Positions 61,229 to 64,000 of a stretch of 64,000 bases of DNA are shown here, one piece after another. Origin of the DNA: Hippasteria phrygiana (taxonomy: Eukaryota > Echinodermata > Asteroidea > Valvatida > Goniasteridae). The notes under the pieces were generated by a model. It had not been told where the DNA came from and did not search any database. It worked only from the letters and a program-made list of their open reading frames with translations. Each line of letters starts with the position of its first letter. The stretch's first letter is position 1. The position numbers and the translations under genes are program-made. The stretch covers positions 186,001 through 250,000 of the forward strand of contig JAZGUH010000322.1 in the NCBI GenBank assembly GCA_037893225.1, in the 5' to 3' direction.

Positions 61229-61503
61229 GGGACCAAGGGCGTTTGGGGGACCAAGGGCGTTTGGGGGACCAAGCGCGTTTGGGGGACCAAGGGCGTTTGG
61301 GGGACCAAGCGCGTTTGGGGGACCAAGCGCGTTTGGGGGACCAAGGGCGTTTAGGGGACCAAGGGCATTTGGGGGACCAAGCGCGTTTGGGGGACCAAGC
61401 GCGTTTGGGGGACCAAGGGCGTTTGGGGGACCAAGGGCGTTTGGGGGACCAAGGGCGTTTGGGGGACCAAGGGCGTTTGGGGGACCAAGGGCGTTTGGGG
61501 GAC
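61229..61503 (+). repeat. 18-bp minisatellite array 25 (about 15 copies, shortest)
   Basis: C1-type opening (two GGG, GCG, GGG, two GCG, TTTAGGGGA, CCAAGGGCATTT, two GCG) followed by five GGG-type monomers. The 3' end is of the GGG-type tail that precedes 7-copy 21-mer blocks, so the unit looks like a C1-start/A-end recombinant. Confidence 0.97.
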
Positions 61504-61645
61504 TGATTATACTTTTTAGGGGAATGATTATACTTTTTAGGGGAATGATTATACTTTTTAGGGGAATGATTATACTTTTTAGGGGAATGATTATACTTTT
61601 TAGGGGGAATGATTATACTTTTTAGGGGAATGATTATACTTTTTA
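61498..61645 (+). repeat. 21-bp array 25 (7 copies)
   Basis: Standard 7-copy form with the extra G in the sixth copy. Confidence 0.96.
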
Positions 61646-62959
61646 AAAAGTACAAATTATGCAACCTGTTTCAAACTAATGTCAAGTGCTCTTGAAATCT
61701 AAATTTAAAAATGGATACACTTCAAGTGAGCAGAGTATGTAGAAAAAATTAACCATGCTCAGATCCTCTGGTAATTTCACGCCAATTCAATGTACATGTA
61801 CTGTAGCTGAATATTAATTTAGAAATGCTGCTAGAATATACAAGAACATAATAAATTGGTTAGTACCAGTCATTTGATACATGTATAGCAACCCTAAGTA
61901 AATTTAGAATTACTCTTTTGAAATAAAAGAACATTGTAGTTGTGATTGTTTTTGTAACTGAAACACATAATTATTATGGCTTTATTGTGATCCATACCGA
62001 CCTGATTTGTTTGCTGAAACATGTAATTAAATAATCTTGATATATTAAACTTTATGTATGTGTTGCACAATTAATTTAGAAATCATCTTTCAAAATCAAA
62101 AAGTTGGCATGGGATTATTCCTTAATATTGGGGAATATTTAATACAAATAGTGGAAAACAATTAACTAATCAATTGCGAAAAGAAAAATATGAGAAAGAA
62201 ACATATTAATTTCAAAAGTAAATGTCTGAAACGGACGTCTGTGATTAGGATGGAAATAGAGCATCTATATAGTATCTGTAGGCATGGACCAAAATCAGCT
62301 GGAGCATGTCTTGTCAACACAAAAGTATCACTCTAAAGACCACAAACTAGCACTCAATATTCAAATTATGTTACACCTGCAATAATTACACATTCAGACG
62401 GGGTCCTATTTTGATATTTCAGCCTGATACATTGTATGACTTGACAAGATATTCTTTCAATCTTTTTTTAAAAATGTGTTTCAACATGCATCAAGCAAAA
62501 GATAAATCTGCGCAACAAGTACCTACATGTAGGTAAGAATTTAAACTCAGGGTTCTAAAAATCAACAGTAAGTGGGTGAACAATCACCTTAAACTTGGGT
62601 TAACTTTTTTTTAAAACCACCCTGTAATTACCGTTATTCTGTCCCGCTTGTATTTATTTGTATGTGAATATTAGAGTAAAATGACAATTGATGGTAAATG
62701 AATTTTTTTTTGGGGGGGGGGGGATCTAGGTTTTTATGGTCGGTCGGGTTACGGTAAACAAATATTTTCTTCTTAGTCCTTTCTTGTTCAATAGACCCAT
62801 GTACTGATGACGTTATCGTGTTGCATTATGGGAGCATTAGCAGGTCATTTTTTACTTGAATACATTAATAGTCTTAATTGAATTACAATTGACAAAACCA
62901 AATATTGTAGTTTTGGGATACCCATTCCTGTCAAAAACTCTAAAGAGGAACAATTTTGA
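61646..62959. repeat. Spacer 25, haplotype A
   Basis: 1314 bp with A markers. No gene seen. Confidence 0.96.
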
Positions 62960-63916
62960 GGGACCAAGGGCGTTTGGGGGACCAAGGGCGTTTGGGGGAC
63001 CAAGCGCGTTTGGGGGACCAAGCGCGTTTGGGGGACCAAGCGCGTTTGGGGGACCAAGCGCGTTTGGGGGACCAAGGGCGTTTGGGGACCAAGGGCGTTT
63101 GGGGGACCAAGGGCGTTTGGGGGACCAAGGGCGTTTGGGGGACCAAGGGCGTTTGGGGGACCAAGGGCGTTTGGGGGACCAAGGGCGTTTGCGGGACCAA
63201 GGGCGTTTGCGGGACCAAGGGCGTTTGGGGGACCAAGGGCGTTTGGGGGACCAAGGGCGTTTGGGGGACCAAGGGCGTTTGGGGGACCAAGGGCGTTTAG
63301 GGGACCAAGGGCGTTTGGGGGACCAAGGGCGTTTGGGGGACCAAGGGCGTTTGGGGGACCAAGGGCGTTTGGGGGACCAAGGGCGTTTGGGGGACCAAGG
63401 GCGTTTGGGGGACCAAGGGCGTTTCGGGGACCAAGGGCGTTTGGGGGACCAAGGGCGTTTGGGGGACCAAGGGCGTTTGGGGGACCAAGGGCGTTTGGGG
63501 GACCAAGGGCGTTTGGGGGACCAAGGGCGTTTGGGGGACCAAGGGCGTTTGGGGGACCAAGGGCGTTTGGGGGACCAAGGGCGTTTGGGGGACCAAGGGC
63601 GTTTGGGGGACCAAGGGCGTTTCGGGGACCAAGGGCGTTTGGGGGACCAAGGGCGTTTGGGGGACCAAGGGCGTTTGGGGGACCAAGGGCGTTTGGGGGA
63701 CCAAGCGCGTTTGGGGGACCAAGGGCGTTTGGGGGACCAAGGGCGTTTGGGGGACCAAGGGCGTTTGGGGGACCAAGGGCGTTTGGGGGACCAAGGGCGT
63801 TTGGGGGACCAAGCGCGTTTGGGGGACCAAGGGCGTTTGGGGACCAAGGGCGTTTGGGGGACCAAGCGCGTTTGGGGGACCAAGCGCGTTTGGGGGACCA
63901 AGCGCGTTTGGGGGAC
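62960..63916 (+). repeat. 18-bp minisatellite array 26 (about 53 copies)
   Basis: The 5' part matches arrays 13 and 23 (two GGG, four GCG, four-G slip near 63084, two TTTGCGGGA, TTTAGGGGA, TTTCGGGGA). TTTCGGGGA then recurs near 63619. The 3' tail matches array 14 (GCG, four-G slip near 63841, three GCG). Confidence 0.97.
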
Positions 63917-63973
63917 TGATTATACTTTTTAGGGGAATGATTATACTTTTTAGGGGAATGATTATACTTTTTA
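63911..63973 (+). repeat. 21-bp array 26 (3 copies)
   Basis: Exactly 63 bp, no extra G. Confidence 0.96.
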
Positions 63974-64000
63974 AAAAGTACAAATTATGCAACCTGTTTC
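63974..64000. repeat. Spacer 26, cut by the window edge
   Basis: Only the first 27 bases are visible and they match the left end of the other spacers, so the locus continues to the right. The haplotype cannot be determined. Confidence 0.9.

Larger units (their letters stand above)
4157..64000. repeat. Giant nested tandem-repeat locus (26 units visible)
   Basis: Twenty-six units, each in the same orientation, consist of an 18-bp minisatellite array, a 21-bp array and an AT-rich spacer. The spacer is almost identical between units (a few substitutions and homopolymer changes per 1.31 kb), while minisatellite arrays vary from about 15 to 134 copies. The locus is cut by the right edge. Unit starts are 0.7-3.8 kb apart because of array length and four spacer truncations. 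This is the organisation of a satellite or macrosatellite evolving by unequal exchange or gene conversion. No coding capacity is supported. Confidence 0.97.

Noticed and set aside
4157..63916. CRISPR array
   Set aside because: The 18-bp units are directly adjacent with no unique spacers, and the 1.3-kb spacers are identical to each other, not unique. No cas genes are present.
4157..63916. Collagen-like or silk-like structural protein gene
   Set aside because: One frame gives a Gly-X-Y-like pattern (GDQGRL), but there is almost no proline, frames are broken by single-G slips, and no signal peptide, start codon or exon structure is seen.
4157..63916. Telomeric repeat tract
   Set aside because: The G-rich unit is 18 bp and contains ACCAA and CGTTT. 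It does not match TTAGGG or other common telomere repeats, and none of those occur as arrays in the window.
4157..63916. CTCF- or other factor-binding site in each 18-mer
   Set aside because: CCAAGGGCG has a loose likeness to part of the vertebrate CTCF core but misses bases in the middle. I could not support a match from sequence alone.
4034..63932. Many very long open reading frames (up to about 845 codons) on both strands across the arrays
   Set aside because: They are translations of an 18-bp unit that is a multiple of three and has no stop in any frame. Nearly all begin at TTG, overlap on both strands, and end wherever the 21-mer or spacer brings a stop. No eukaryotic gene structure supports them.

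Overview
The window looks like nuclear DNA from a metazoan, most plausibly a marine invertebrate. The flank is AT-rich and gene-poor, carries short non-autonomous transposon candidates, and shows no bacterial gene organisation. I cannot name the species. I found no protein-coding gene, rRNA, tRNA or CRISPR array that I can support.

Layout. Bases 1-4156 are single-copy-looking flanking DNA with three candidate miniature inverted-repeat elements: 689-1181, a piggyBac-like element at 1743-2030, and 2851-3919. From 4157 to the right edge (about 59.8 kb, running off the window) the sequence is one giant nested tandem repeat. Each of its 26 units has three parts in fixed order and orientation: (i) an array of an 18-bp G-rich minisatellite, consensus GGGGGACCAAGGGCGTTT, with about 15 to 134 copies; (ii) a short array of an AT-rich 21-bp repeat (GGGGAATGATTATAC followed by TTTTTA), nearly always 3 or 7 copies; (iii) an AT-rich spacer of about 1.31 kb that is almost identical from unit to unit. 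Units start at 4157, 6994, 8919, 11512, 14468, 17695, 20559, 23626, 26837, 29396, 33184, 35741, 38556, 40036, 42551, 44842, 47314, 48022, 49737, 50986, 52701, 55240, 57818, 59280, 61229 and 62960.

Internal structure. The 18-mer has two main forms, GGG-type (CCAAGGGCG) and GCG-type (CCAAGCGCG). Their order is a binary barcode that shows how units were copied. Spacers fall into haplotypes A, B, C1 and C2, linked to the 21-mer copy number before them and to the barcode of the array after them. A few units break the linkage and look like crossover products. Four spacers are truncated, as two pairs sharing exact breakpoints, so those deletions were themselves duplicated. A 288-bp (16-monomer) secondary repeat lies inside several arrays, giving three nested periods: 18 bp, 288 bp and about 1.2-3.8 kb.

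The long open frames across the arrays are a by-product of an 18-bp unit with no stop codon in any of six frames. They mostly start at TTG rather than ATG, and I do not call them genes. The most interesting property is the combination of kilobases of regular, strand-biased G-quadruplex-compatible sequence with AT-rich spacers and clear signs of ongoing homogenisation.
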